NCBI RefSeq assembly: GCF_013409995.1
Contig: NZ_JACCBX010000007.1
Coordinates: 248,001-312,000 of the forward strand
Length of the DNA stretch: 64,000 nt
Direction of reading: 5' to 3'
Origin: Neobacillus driksii
GTDB taxonomy: Bacteria; Bacillota; Bacilli; Bacillales; Cytobacillaceae
The notes beneath the pieces are model-generated. The model was not told where the DNA came from, did no database searches, and worked only from the letters and a program-made list of their open reading frames with translations. Position numbers and translations under genes: made by a program. Positions 35,129 through 44,346 of the stretch are shown here, one piece after another (the stretch's first letter is position 1; the number at the start of each line of letters is the position of its first letter).

Positions 35129-35162
35129 AAAAGCCCACCTAATTGATTAGGTGGGCTTTTCC
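35129..35162. terminator. Bidirectional terminator between queE and the AbrB-family gene
   Basis: AAAAGCCCACCTAA pairs perfectly with TTAGGTGGGCTTTT around TTGA, with T or A tracts on both sides. The minus-strand stop codon is inside the stem. Confidence 0.9.
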
Positions 35163-36263
35163 TCTTTTTTTAACAAATTCTTTTTAAAAATCCATCTTAG
35201 CAATGGAGGTACAGCAAAAAAGATAAATAGAAGCCGGAATAATTGAAAGCCCGCCACCATGGATAAATCCGCTTGGACTTCATGTGCGAGAATAGCCATT
35301 TGATCTGCACCTCCAGGAGTTAAACTTAAAAAGCTTGTCGAAGGTGTGATATCGTAAAAATGGACAAGAAGCATGCTCATCCCTAATGATTCCAAAACCA
35401 TTACAATTCCGCTAACGATCGCCAGTGAGAGGATTTTTGTTTTATTCTCAAGCTTTTCTGGTTTTAACATTAAGCCAATGTAGCTCCCAATCATGAATTG
35501 AGATAAATCTAATAGGATGGTTGGCAGTTCCGGACCGTGGAAACCAGAAATGGTCAAGATACCAGTTCCAACAATTGGTCCTAATAAAAATGGTGTAGGG
35601 AAATTCAGCTTTTCCTATGAAAGCAAAAATCACACATATTACCACAAATAGAAGGATGTTAGGAAAAAACAATCCAGTGTTTTCAGCAAGGTCAAGAGTG
35701 GGTTTACCTGAAAGATGATCAAATATTGGGCTACTAATTAAAAAAGGAACCGAGAAAATAATGATAATTACACGTGTTACTTGTAGAAAAGTAACAACAG
35801 TCAGATCAATCCCCTTTGCCTCTTCTGCAAAAGTAATCATTTGAGAAAGTCCTCCTGGAATACTGCCAGTGAGGACGGTAGGGTAACCAATACCTGAAAG
35901 CTTAGAAACAAAAAAAGCAATCCCAGAACAAAAGGCTATAAGAATGATGGTTAATAAAAGCATTAAGGGCAGTTTTCCAAAAATTTGGATCAAAGCCGTT
36001 TTTGTAAGTGATAATCCTATCGAATACCCTAATAGCACCAAGCCTGCGTCCCGAATCTGTCTTGGCCACAATCCTTGAAATCCTCTTGATTTGGAAGAAA
36101 TCAAAACAGCTGTCATCGGCCCGAGCATCCAAGGAATAGGGATTCCTAAAAGCGAAAAGAAAATACCTCCAAGAGAGGCAATAAACAGTGTTATGTAAAA
36201 GCGATTTATTTTCTTATTAAGACTTATCAAAAACATCCCCGCTAACTTCTTTTTATTTATCAT
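35147..36263 (-). pseudogene. AbrB-family membrane protein, broken by a one-base frameshift
   Basis: Two overlapping reading frames together encode one protein of the AbrB permease-like family (about 370 residues, paired multi-span halves with GSIPGGLSQMITFAEEAKGID and TPGGADQMAILAHEVQADLS). The N-terminal frame runs well to FIGKAEFP and then turns to nonsense; the C-terminal frame picks up at TISGFHGPELP. Deleting one C from the run at 35598-35600 (GGG on the plus strand) restores a continuous reading, GKAEFPTPFLLGPIVGTG. The start is uncertain (several candidates near 36233-36263). Confidence 0.8.
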
Positions 36264-36446
36264 ATCAAAAATTGGCTAAACCGTAGACCATTAATAAAAA
36301 TACAGTTTATTATCTTTTATTAAGTTAAGATGAAGTTTAATTTAAGAGTAGGTAAAGATGCTAAAAATCGACACACACCCACCCAGGAAAAGTTTACAAT
36401 CGGATAGGTAACTTAGGAGCATTAAAAAAACTGGAGGTGACATGGT

Positions 36447-36647
36447 ATGAAGAACATTCTTCGAACCGCAGTCCAGCAAAGAAGGCAATTTCTTATAGAT
36501 AAATTGCTTAAAGTCGGTGTGTTTAAAAAAGAAGATCGACATCTGTATGAATGGACCTTAAGTGACTTAGAGGAAGAGTACAAATATATTGAAACCAGCA
36601 GCCTTGCAAAAGGAAAGATGGACCAAGATAACCAACTACAACAGTAA
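36447..36647 (+). CDS. fbpA: Fur-regulated basic protein A family
   Basis: A 66-residue basic protein matching FbpA: RTAVQQRRQFLIDKLLKVGVFKKEDRHLYEWTLSDLEEEYK. In B. subtilis FbpA/B/C are small iron-sparing proteins made under Fur derepression, thought to aid the small RNA FsrA. The ATG follows actggaggtgac. I could not find a convincing Fur box in the 180 bases upstream. Confidence 0.82.
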   Translation: MKNILRTAVQQRRQFLIDKLLKVGVFKKEDRHLYEWTLSDLEEEYKYIETSSLAKGKMDQDNQLQQ

Positions 36648-36674
36648 AGTCATAAATACTTAGGTAAACACAAG

Positions 36675-36702
36675 AAAGGCCGGTTACATGACCGGCCTTT
36701 TA
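36675..36702. terminator. Bidirectional terminator between fbpA and the DUF3231 gene
   Basis: AAAGGCCGGT pairs perfectly with ACCGGCCTTT around TACATG. Confidence 0.88.
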
Positions 36703-36711
36703 CATACAATT

Positions 36712-37722
36712 TCACTTTTTTTCGGTCCCTAACTCACCACGATCTGCAGCCATCGGCGGTTGTTCCATCCATTTATGATTGATCATGATATTAGCGCCAT
36801 CCTCTGAATACAATTGAATTTCTAACGATAATCTGTTATACATGACCCCCAAATCCAGCCGGGGACTTTGAGCGACACCAGTACCGTAATAACCGATACT
36901 TAATCCAATCAACCCGCTCGTAAAAAACATCATCAATTTATCAGAAAATGTATAGGATGTACTTGTTGTTACTTCTGCAGCTAAGCTAGCCGGAACGGGG
37001 AGATTACATTCCGCCAACTTTTTCCCAAACAATTTTATATGTTTCTTACCAATGTCAATCCCTCTTAGAAAAAATTGAATAACTTCCTTGTCCTTCGCCA
37101 CCTGGCTAAATCCAATTAGAGTGGCTTCACCTAGAATATTTCGCTGAACGTTTGCATATAGATTGCCTACTTCTGCGACGATTAATGGTCTTTTTTCACC
37201 GATTGCATCCCAAAGAAAGGCCTGTTTATTGACAAATTCCACCTTCTCCATTGGTAAATGTGGCGACCTTACATACAGGCCTTTCTCCAATAATAGATCC
37301 TTTGAAACTTTGTACAATTGCATCGTTTCAGAAAGACATTCTATGTAATAATCTGTAATGTCGGATCGTACCGCTGATGCCACGCTGGCTGAATATGTGG
37401 TAAGACCAATCTTTGACATTTGGTGGATAAATTGAAGAACATAGCTGTCTGAATATAACTTCGGAGCGGCTAAATCAACATCCTCATTTACATTAAAACC
37501 ATAAGGGACAGGATAATCCTCTTCATTAAAAAAGACCGTTAGTTTTTCAATATGTTTTTTAGATAATTGTAATGCAAATTCAATAATAGGTTTTATTTCT
37601 GGGTCTTCCACCTTTTCCAAAAAAAATGTAAGAACACAAGCGCTGCCGCTGTCATTCATGTATTGAGACCAAAGCTGAGCAAGTTCTGCAGATGTAATCA
37701 TTACTTTCTTGTCTACTTCCAT
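36712..37722 (-). CDS. DUF3231 family protein (intact copy 1)
   Basis: A 336-residue protein with two repeated helical halves (each about 165 residues, with ITSAELAQLWSQYMNDS... and FLWDAIGEKRPLIVAEVGNLY...). Each ends in a helix pattern like a ferritin-type bundle. Function unknown; DUF3231 proteins are common and often multicopy in Bacillus. The hallmark C-terminal EDGANIMINHKWMEQPPMAADR is shared with the copies at 51754 and 52843. The ATG follows aattggaggtt. It lies alone on the minus strand. Confidence 0.85.
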   Translation of the reverse strand: MEVDKKVMITSAELAQLWSQYMNDSGSACVLTFFLEKVEDPEIKPIIEFALQLSKKHIEKLTVFFNEEDYPVPYGFNVNEDVDLAAPKLYSDSYVLQFIHQMSKIGLTTYSASVASAVRSDITDYYIECLSETMQLYKVSKDLLLEKGLYVRSPHLPMEKVEFVNKQAFLWDAIGEKRPLIVAEVGNLYANVQRNILGEATLIGFSQVAKDKEVIQFFLRGIDIGKKHIKLFGKKLAECNLPVPASLAAEVTTSTSYTFSDKLMMFFTSGLIGLSIGYYGTGVAQSPRLDLGVMYNRLSLEIQLYSEDGANIMINHKWMEQPPMAADRGELGTEKK

Positions 37723-37824
37723 TATATAACCTCCAATTAGCGGATACCTATTTCCATCATTTCCTTTAATAATAAAAATATGTATAGTAATTTACTTAAT
37801 CCTACTCATTGATCGGGCTCTATT

Positions 37825-37857
37825 GTTAGGGTTTGTTTAAGGTTTCCTTTATAAAAT
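37825..37857 (+). promoter_or_regulatory. CiaR-type operator/promoter of the DUF4353 lipoprotein gene
   Basis: GGTTTGTTTAAGGTTT (37830-37845) is identical to 16 bases of the VTC operon promoter at 44244-44260. It contains one perfect TTTAAG half-site (37836-37841) and a degenerate partner GTTAGG 11 bases upstream. A -10-like TAAAAT lies at 37852-37857, 10 bases after the half-site. Confidence 0.55.
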
Positions 37858-37891
37858 GAATCCATGGTCATGAGATACCAAAACCCCGGAT

Positions 37892-39900
37892 TTGTTAGAA
37901 ATGAAAAAAGGAGACAATAGGATGAAGAAAAAATCAATGTTATTAAAAGCAGGTTCAATCATTTTATGCTCAACACTTTTGTTTTCCTGCAGTAAAGCTA
38001 CAGATTCCACGAACGAATCTAGTACAATTGCAGCTGTAAATACGGAGGAGTTAAGTACAATTGGAGATAAAGAGGTTAGTGCAGTTATAGGTGAAACTAT
38101 TTCCTATAGCGATGACGATTTTTACACGGATTGGGAAAATGAAAATCCAACTTATATTGAATTAAATGGAGCTAGTGCTAGCTTTAATGAGCAGTGTTCG
38201 TAACGAATAATGTTGTTACCCTAAGGGCTGCAGGAGTATATGTTATTAGCGGTAATCTAGATGACGGTCAAATCATTGTTGATGCAGAAGATAAGGGAAC
38301 TGTTAAGCTCGTATTAAATGGTGCCTCAATAAACAGTAGCAATCAAGCTCCGATTTATGTGAAAAATGCAGGAAAAACCGTTGTATCTCTTCCGGAAGGT
38401 ACGGATAATACGCTATCGGATGGAACCGAATATGTGCTAGAGGATTCATCTGATAAGCCGAATGCAGCCCTTTATAGTAAGGACAACCTAACGATTAATG
38501 GTACTTGTAAACTAACGGTCCATGGAAATTACAATAATGGAATAACGAGTAAAGACGAATTAAGAATCACAGGCGGTACCATTGAGATTGATTCAGTAGA
38601 TGATGGATTAATGGGCCGAGATGTGGTGGGAGTTAAGGAAGGAACGATTACCATTGAGGCCGGCGGAGATGGAATCAAGTCTTCAAATAATAAAGATTCG
38701 TCGAAAGGAAATATAGCCCTTGAGGGTTGTAGGTATGATATCACAGCAAGTAGTGATGGAATCCAAGCTGAAAGCTCTTTATTAATTGCTGATGGAGACT
38801 ATACCATTTCTTCTGGTGGCGGCAGCCCAGAAACGGTAGCAACGAAAGGATATGATATGAGACCGACTGGTAATGAAACCACAACGGCAACCACTCCAGT
38901 AACAGAAACTGAAAGTGCAAAAGGATTAAAAGCAACGGTAGATGTGGCTATCGGTGGGGGACGCTTTAAGATTGATTCTTCTGATGATGCGATACACAGC
39001 AACAATAGCGTCACCATTGCAGGCGGTGAAATGACGATGGCATCAGGAGATGATGGTATACATGGAGATACAGCTGTTCTTACAAAAGGTGGAAAAATAA
39101 ACATTACCAAAAGCTATGAAGGAATTGAGAGTAAAGTCATAAGTATAGCCGATGGTGAAATTGACGTTACTCCAAGCGACGATGGGATCAATGTTGGCGG
39201 CGGAATTGACGGTTCAGGTATGGACTTCCAATCCACTGAAACGGATGACAATTTATTATCGATTTCAGGTGGAACTGTTACCGTTAACTCAGCAGGTGAT
39301 GGACTCGATTCCAATGGTTCAATCCAAATGACTGCTGGTACGGTTTTAGTTAATGGTCCGACAGACAATGGCAATGGTTCACTTGATTACGATCAAAGTT
39401 TTGAAATGGCGGGTGGTTTCTTGATTGCTGCAGGTAGTGCAGGGGTGTTACAGGCTACTTCAGAACAATCAATCCAGAATGCTATGGTTATGACCTATCC
39501 TGAAACACAAGCAGCAGGTACACTCCTTCATCTTGGAGACAGCGATGGAAACACAGTAGCAACGTTTGCACCGGAGAAAGATTATCAAGCAGTATTTATC
39601 AGCTCACCAAACCTCGAAAAGGATAAGGATTATACGCTTTATTCAGGGGGAACATCAACAGGTAAAGAGGCAGATGGTCTTTACAGTGATGGAGATTACA
39701 CTGGCGGTACCAAAGTAGTAGAATTTATGATTTTGGACTCTGTAACGTGGCTTAATGAATCCGGTGTGACAACCGGCAGCAGCGGCGGTCCTGGAGGCGG
39801 AGGCATGAGAGGCGGTGGTCAAAGACCTGATCGTGGACAAACACCTCCTACAGGAGAAGCGCCAGATGGCAGCCAGACACCACCAACCACTAATCAATAA
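37892..39900 (+). pseudogene. Carbohydrate-binding (DUF4353) lipoprotein, frameshifted
   Basis: The first frame gives a lipoprotein signal (STLLFSCSKATDS) and an N-terminal domain ending at a stop at 38201-38203. The second frame (from about 38194) continues with the DUF4353 beta-helix-like repeats: VYVISGNLDDGQIIV, DDGLMGRDVV, GDGIKSSNNKDSSKG, SDDAIHSNNSV, DDGIHGDTA. A one-base deletion near 38191-38194 explains the break. The C terminus is Gly/Pro/Thr rich (GGPGGGGMRGGGQRPD). Intact, it would be a secreted lipid-anchored polysaccharide-associated protein of about 665 residues. Confidence 0.78.
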
Positions 39901-39918
39901 CATAAGGTAACGAAAAAA

Positions 39919-39955
39919 GATCATGCCAATAATAATTGGTATGCTCTTTTTTTTA
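39919..39955 (+). terminator. Terminator after the DUF4353 gene
   Basis: CATGCCAAT pairs with ATTGGTATG around AATA, followed by eight T residues. Confidence 0.8.
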
Positions 39956-40085
39956 TTGATAATGATATTTTAGTCCTACCAGAATGTAAGGCTTATTTCT
40001 CATTAACTTTCATAAATTTCGTTTTAAAATAGAGCAATATGTAAAAAGATAAATGCAGTTAGTAGAATTAAAGGTGGTCAAAGAC

Positions 40086-42185
40086 GTGGGACGAATGGAA
40101 CAAAGACAGCAAAGAAAGGCGTCTAAACAACGGGATTGGAGCCAGTTTTTAAATAAGAGTTTAGTTAAGAAATTGATTATAGCAGGAATCATAGTTGCCT
40201 TATGTGGTTTACTTGTCGTCAATATCTTTATCTGGACGAGTGATGTTAGTAAATTAAATAAGCCGGCACCACTGCCAACGATTATTTACGATCAAAATGG
40301 CGAGATAGCCAGCAAAATTTCCAACTCGAGTTTTGAAGGTGTAGGAATTAAGCAAATCCCGGAAGAAGTGATACATGCAGTGGTCGCTACCGAGGATCAA
40401 CGTTTTTACAAGCATGGTGGAATCAATTATTTTGCGATTATGAAGGCTTTTGTCAAAAATATGTTAAGTGGAGATATTGTTGCAGGCGGTAGTACCGTTA
40501 CACAGCAGTTGGCTAAGAATGCATTTTTGACTCATGAACGAACCTATACTCGAAAGATAAAGGAACTCATCATTACAAAAAAGATTGAACGAACCTACTC
40601 AAAAGACGAAATTATGGAGAGATACTTAAATCAAATCTATTTCGGTGAGGGTGCATGGGGAATCCAAAGAGCTGCGAAAACGTACTTTGGGAAAGAAGCA
40701 AGTGAACTAACCTTAAGTGAATCTGCCATGCTCGCTGGTTTAATTAAAGCACCCTCTATCCTATCACCATTTAAGAATATGGAAAAATCTATAGAGCGAC
40801 GAAATCTTGTTTTATCTTTGATGGAACAGGAAGGATATATTAGTGCATCTGATGTTAAAAAGGCTAAAGAACAGCCGGTGGTGTTAAAAGAGGAAGAAGT
40901 AGAAGACGAGTATGATGGAAAATACCCTTATTATGTGGACCACATTATTGAAGAAGCAATGACGAAATATAAGCTCACAAAAAACGAAGTTCTTTCAGGT
41001 GGACTTCATATTTTTACAGAGTTAAATCCAACCATCCAGAAGGCGACAGAAGAAGTTTATCAGAATGATAATCTATTTCCAGCTAGTCAAAGCGATCAAC
41101 TTCTTCAAAGCGGTGCGATTTTTATTGCTCCTGAAAGTGGAGGAATTCAAGCGCTTGTTGGTGGAAGAGGCGAACATACTTTACTTGGCTTTAACAGGGC
41201 TACACATTTAGTGAGACAGCCTGGATCAACGATGAAACCTCTGGCAGTATATACACCCGCATTAGAACAAGGCTACGAAGTCTTTGATTTATTACAAGAC
41301 AGTCCACTTAATATTGAAGGTTACCAGCCAAAGAATTTTGATAAACAATATCGTGGCGAGGTAACGATGTATGATGCTGTCGTGAATTCGTACAATGTTC
41401 CTCCGGTTTGGTTATTAAATGAAATAGGTCTGGAACAGGGGACAAAATCAGTAGTGCGTTTCGGTATTCCTTTACAAGAAGAAGATCGTTCTCTTGGAAT
41501 TGCACTTGGTGGAATGCATGAGGGAACATCGCCTTTATTGATGGCCCAAGCATACACAGCATTTGCAAATGATGGAACAATGGCAGAGGCACACTCCATT
41601 CAAAAAATAGAAGATGCTGATGGAAAGGTAATTGCGAAATGGAAGAACAAGTCTACGAAAGTAACAGATCCTGAAATCGCACAAAAAATCACCTACATGC
41701 TAAAAGGTGTCGTACAAGAGGGTACTGGGAAGAAGGCTTTTATGGATGGCATTGATATCGCTGGTAAAACAGGGTCCACCCAGCTGCCTTTTGCTAACGA
41801 AGCGGGTACAAAGGATCATTGGTTTGTTGGTTATACGCCTAACATAGTTGGAGCTGTATGGCTTGGGTATGATCAGACGGATGAAACTCACTACTTAGGT
41901 ACATCAAGCAGTGGAACCACACCTGTTATTTTTAAAGAAATTTTATCGAAAGCAAAATCAGAGCTTTCAGATGAGAAATTTGCACTATCAGGTATTGAGA
42001 AAAAATACAAAAATGAAATGAAAAAGATAAAAGAAGAAAAGGAAAAAGCAAGGAAAGAGCAGGAAAAGGAAAAAGAAAAGCAAGAGAAAAATAATGGAAA
42101 GGGAAAGGGAAATAAGGAAAAGAACAAGGGGAAAAAAGATAAAGATGAAGAAGATGAAAATGAAGAAGATGAAGAAGATGAATAA
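40086..42185 (+). CDS. PBP1A-family bifunctional penicillin-binding protein
   Basis: About 699 residues. After one membrane anchor (LIIAGIIVALCGLLVVNIFIW) comes a glycosyltransferase 51 domain (VVATEDQRFYKHGG, GGSTVTQQLAKN, ERTYSKDEIMERYLNQIYFG) and a transpeptidase domain with SxxK in RQPGSTMKPL, SYN in VVNSYNVPP and KTGST. It polymerises and cross-links peptidoglycan. GTG 40086 lies after aaggtgg; an in-frame ATG at 40053 has no site. The last 60 residues are almost only K, E, D, N and G, ending in a strongly acidic stretch. Confidence 0.92.
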   Translation: MGRMEQRQQRKASKQRDWSQFLNKSLVKKLIIAGIIVALCGLLVVNIFIWTSDVSKLNKPAPLPTIIYDQNGEIASKISNSSFEGVGIKQIPEEVIHAVVATEDQRFYKHGGINYFAIMKAFVKNMLSGDIVAGGSTVTQQLAKNAFLTHERTYTRKIKELIITKKIERTYSKDEIMERYLNQIYFGEGAWGIQRAAKTYFGKEASELTLSESAMLAGLIKAPSILSPFKNMEKSIERRNLVLSLMEQEGYISASDVKKAKEQPVVLKEEEVEDEYDGKYPYYVDHIIEEAMTKYKLTKNEVLSGGLHIFTELNPTIQKATEEVYQNDNLFPASQSDQLLQSGAIFIAPESGGIQALVGGRGEHTLLGFNRATHLVRQPGSTMKPLAVYTPALEQGYEVFDLLQDSPLNIEGYQPKNFDKQYRGEVTMYDAVVNSYNVPPVWLLNEIGLEQGTKSVVRFGIPLQEEDRSLGIALGGMHEGTSPLLMAQAYTAFANDGTMAEAHSIQKIEDADGKVIAKWKNKSTKVTDPEIAQKITYMLKGVVQEGTGKKAFMDGIDIAGKTGSTQLPFANEAGTKDHWFVGYTPNIVGAVWLGYDQTDETHYLGTSSSGTTPVIFKEILSKAKSELSDEKFALSGIEKKYKNEMKKIKEEKEKARKEQEKEKEKQEKNNGKGKGNKEKNKGKKDKDEEDENEEDEEDE

Positions 42186-42263
42186 AGGTTAATTAGTGGT
42201 TTAAAAGGCTATGCGAGAGTAGTTCCTCGATTGCGGTGTAACATCATCTGTATTTATAAGTTG

Positions 42264-42297
42264 AAAGACCAAATCACATCCGATTTGGTCTTTTTTA
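42264..42297 (+). terminator. Terminator after the penicillin-binding protein gene
   Basis: AAAGACCAAATC pairs with GATTTGGTCTT around ACATCC, followed by a T run. Confidence 0.88.
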
Positions 42298-42312
42298 TTA
42301 CCTTTTGAAAGG

Positions 42313-42588
42313 TTAGGAATTAAACCTTTGCCCCGGGTAAAATACCTCGTTGATTTCCCAAGACTCAACGATCCTGTGGGCCATGTTAGGATCATATCCC
42401 ATACCCATAAGGTAGGTAATAGCTGCAACCTCTCGTAATGCATGGGCATAAGAAGTGTGTTTTGCTTCATGTAATCCATATTGCACAAAAGGCTCGACAG
42501 TTCTTAATACCGTGTGTTTATTTGGGTTTGGGTTATATTGCTGAGTTTGATTAAAGTGATAAGGATTGTATTGGTAAGGGTTATACAA
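42313..42588 (-). CDS. Small hypothetical protein with Tyr/Asn/Pro-rich start
   Basis: A 91-residue ORF with a TTG start at 42588 preceded by tctagggag. The N terminus is low complexity (MYNPYQYNPYHFNQTQQYNPNPN), like spore coat or surface proteins; the rest (VLRTVEPFVQYGLHEAKHTSYAHALREVAAITYLMGMGYDPNMAHRIVESWEINEVFYPGQ) looks like a folded helical domain. No function is assigned. It converges with the PBP gene. Confidence 0.62.
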   Translation of the reverse strand: MYNPYQYNPYHFNQTQQYNPNPNKHTVLRTVEPFVQYGLHEAKHTSYAHALREVAAITYLMGMGYDPNMAHRIVESWEINEVFYPGQRFNS

Positions 42589-42773
42589 ATTACAGTCATC
42601 TCCCTAGATAAATAATTTGGAAAGTCATCATTAGTCTATGTAAGTTTTATCATGTGTGAAACGGATGGAAAAAAATTAATAATAGTCACGATAAATAATT
42701 AAAATCAAACGCTCAGAGCTATAATTCTCTAGTCGTTTGATTTTGCTCATTCTATTTTTTGTTTTAATAATCA

Positions 42774-43463
42774 TTAAGCAGTAAAGTTGCCGTCATAGCT
42801 TAACATAATCACTGATTTAACATCTTCTATACTTGAAATATGATTAATAAAATCTAGGTCATGATCTTTGACTCTTATTTCATAGGTTATTTCAAAATCG
42901 CTGCCTGGCATCGCAGACTTTGATTTAAGAGAATTCTTTAGGGCATGTCCAGAAATAACATGTTCAAGTGATTTTTCAATCGAAGTGCTGCTGTATCTCA
43001 CAACTAATAAATAAGGGTTTTCAATCTTTATCTTGTTAATAAAGACAAGTAAGACGGCTCCAATCAAAATGGATCCAATAATAGCAAGAGGGACAAATCC
43101 AGCTCCACACAAAATTCCTGCCACGATCGCCCAAAAGATATATACGATGTCCATAGGGTCTTTAATAGGTGTTCGGAAACGGATAATCGATAAAGCCCCT
43201 ACCATCCCGAGTGATAACAATGCATTAGAAAAGAATCCCATGATGATTAGGGCCGTTGCCATTGCCATTGCCATGATAATTAACGAAATATTAAAAGTGT
43301 GAGAATAGATAACACCCGTGAAAGTTTTCTTGTAGACGTAATAAATAAGCAAACCTAGTCCAAAAGCGGCCAACAATCCAATCAATGAATCTACTATCGA
43401 AAAACTACTTGTTTTTTCTAAAAAACTTGATTTGAAAATATCCTTGAAATTTAAACTTTCCAT
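42774..43463 (-). CDS. DUF4956 membrane protein
   Basis: About 229 residues: an N-terminal amphipathic part, four membrane spans and a soluble C-terminal domain. The conserved stretch MVGALSIIRFRTPIKDP is the family hallmark. ATG 43463 follows ggaggatttacaa. DUF4956 genes very often sit beside a VTC polyphosphate polymerase gene, as here, where it starts 27 bases downstream of the VTC stop. It may help pass or anchor polyphosphate at the membrane, but no activity is proved. Confidence 0.85.
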   Translation of the reverse strand: MESLNFKDIFKSSFLEKTSSFSIVDSLIGLLAAFGLGLLIYYVYKKTFTGVIYSHTFNISLIIMAMAMATALIIMGFFSNALLSLGMVGALSIIRFRTPIKDPMDIVYIFWAIVAGILCGAGFVPLAIIGSILIGAVLLVFINKIKIENPYLLVVRYSSTSIEKSLEHVISGHALKNSLKSKSAMPGSDFEITYEIRVKDHDLDFINHISSIEDVKSVIMLSYDGNFTA

Positions 43464-43489
43464 TTGTAAATCCTCCATTTATGTGTGAA

Positions 43490-44179
43490 TTAACCAAACA
43501 TTCTGCTGTATTGATATTTTGAATAGCCGCCTTTTCGTCGATCGATAACTTGAAGTAATTGTTTGATCACTTCAGGTAAATATTCATCAAATTTCACTTC
43601 AAGAACCACGACATTCGGAGTAGTCTCAACCATGGCTAAATCTGGGTTTAAAAGATCGTTATTGCGAAAACTCGTTTTTATGCAGCTATCAAATGTGACC
43701 CGGACGTTGCCATATTCATAAATGAACACTTCACGTTGATAGTCGACAACCGTCATCGGTTTTAATTGATAGAGTTTCATTTGGACGTATAGGTCCTTAA
43801 CGAGAGGTCTTGTGTCATGTTCCATCCATTCAATGTCACCAAATTGAATCCGTTCATATTCCTCTGCCGTTAAACGGCATTTTTGTTTAAAGGTTAAATT
43901 ATCACGTTTGCTCTTTTTTTCAAGATTAAGATAATCCATGTTGTAATCATATAACCTGACTCTAAACTTATCTCGATCAAGTAAACCTTCTTTTTTCTGC
44001 GACAAAACCTTATTATCAAAGTTATCGAAGTAGACACTTCAAATTAAGTATTTTCCATTGTTTTTCGCATGAGGGTCCGATTTCATAAAATGCTTTAATT
44101 TATGTCGAAGCAGATAGCAATCCAATGAAGTCACTTCATGCTTTAATTCTCTCCTGCCCTTCACTCCATTTAAGCTCAT
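43490..44179 (-). pseudogene. VTC-domain polyphosphate polymerase with in-frame TGA
   Basis: Reading one frame from ATG 44179 gives a full VTC-domain start (RRELKHEV...KSDPHAKNNGKYLI, stop, SVYFDNFDN), then the remaining domain with LLDRDKFRVRLYD, KQKCRLTAEEY and VVVLEVKFDEYLP. VTC enzymes make polyphosphate from ATP. The only break is a TGA at codon 47 (44041-44039), where family members have Arg (YLIRSVYFD); CGA to TGA is a single transition. The downstream part could start again at TTG 44005, but would lack the first conserved strands. Confidence 0.82.
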
Positions 44180-44227
44180 CGCCTTCAACTTTTCTCTCTC
44201 CAATCTGTTAACAACTTCTTGAAACCT

Positions 44228-44260
44228 ATTATGTTAGGTAAACCTTAAACAAACCTTAAA
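44228..44260 (-). promoter_or_regulatory. CiaR-type operator and -10 box of the VTC/DUF4956 operon
   Basis: On the minus strand TTTAAG-GTTTG-TTTAAG (44260-44244) is an exact TTTAAG-N5-TTTAAG direct repeat. A -10-like CATAAT (44233-44228) follows after exactly 10 bases, the geometry used by CiaR-activated promoters in Streptococcus. Sixteen of its bases recur upstream of the DUF4353 lipoprotein gene. Confidence 0.7.
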
Positions 44261-44346
44261 TGTTATAAAGAAAGAGAAAAAATACATACAATGATTTCAA
44301 ATGGTAATAATTAGATAGTATTATTTCTAGCAATGGAGGGCTAAAA

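Noticed and set aside
38194-39900. Treating the DUF4353 repeat domain as an intact gene starting at GTG 38194
   Set aside because: No ribosome site lies before that codon, and the export signal is in the upstream frame, so a frameshift explains it better.
41891-42127. Phe/Ser-rich minus-strand ORF opposite the PBP tail
   Set aside because: It is the antisense shadow of the Lys/Glu-rich coding tail.
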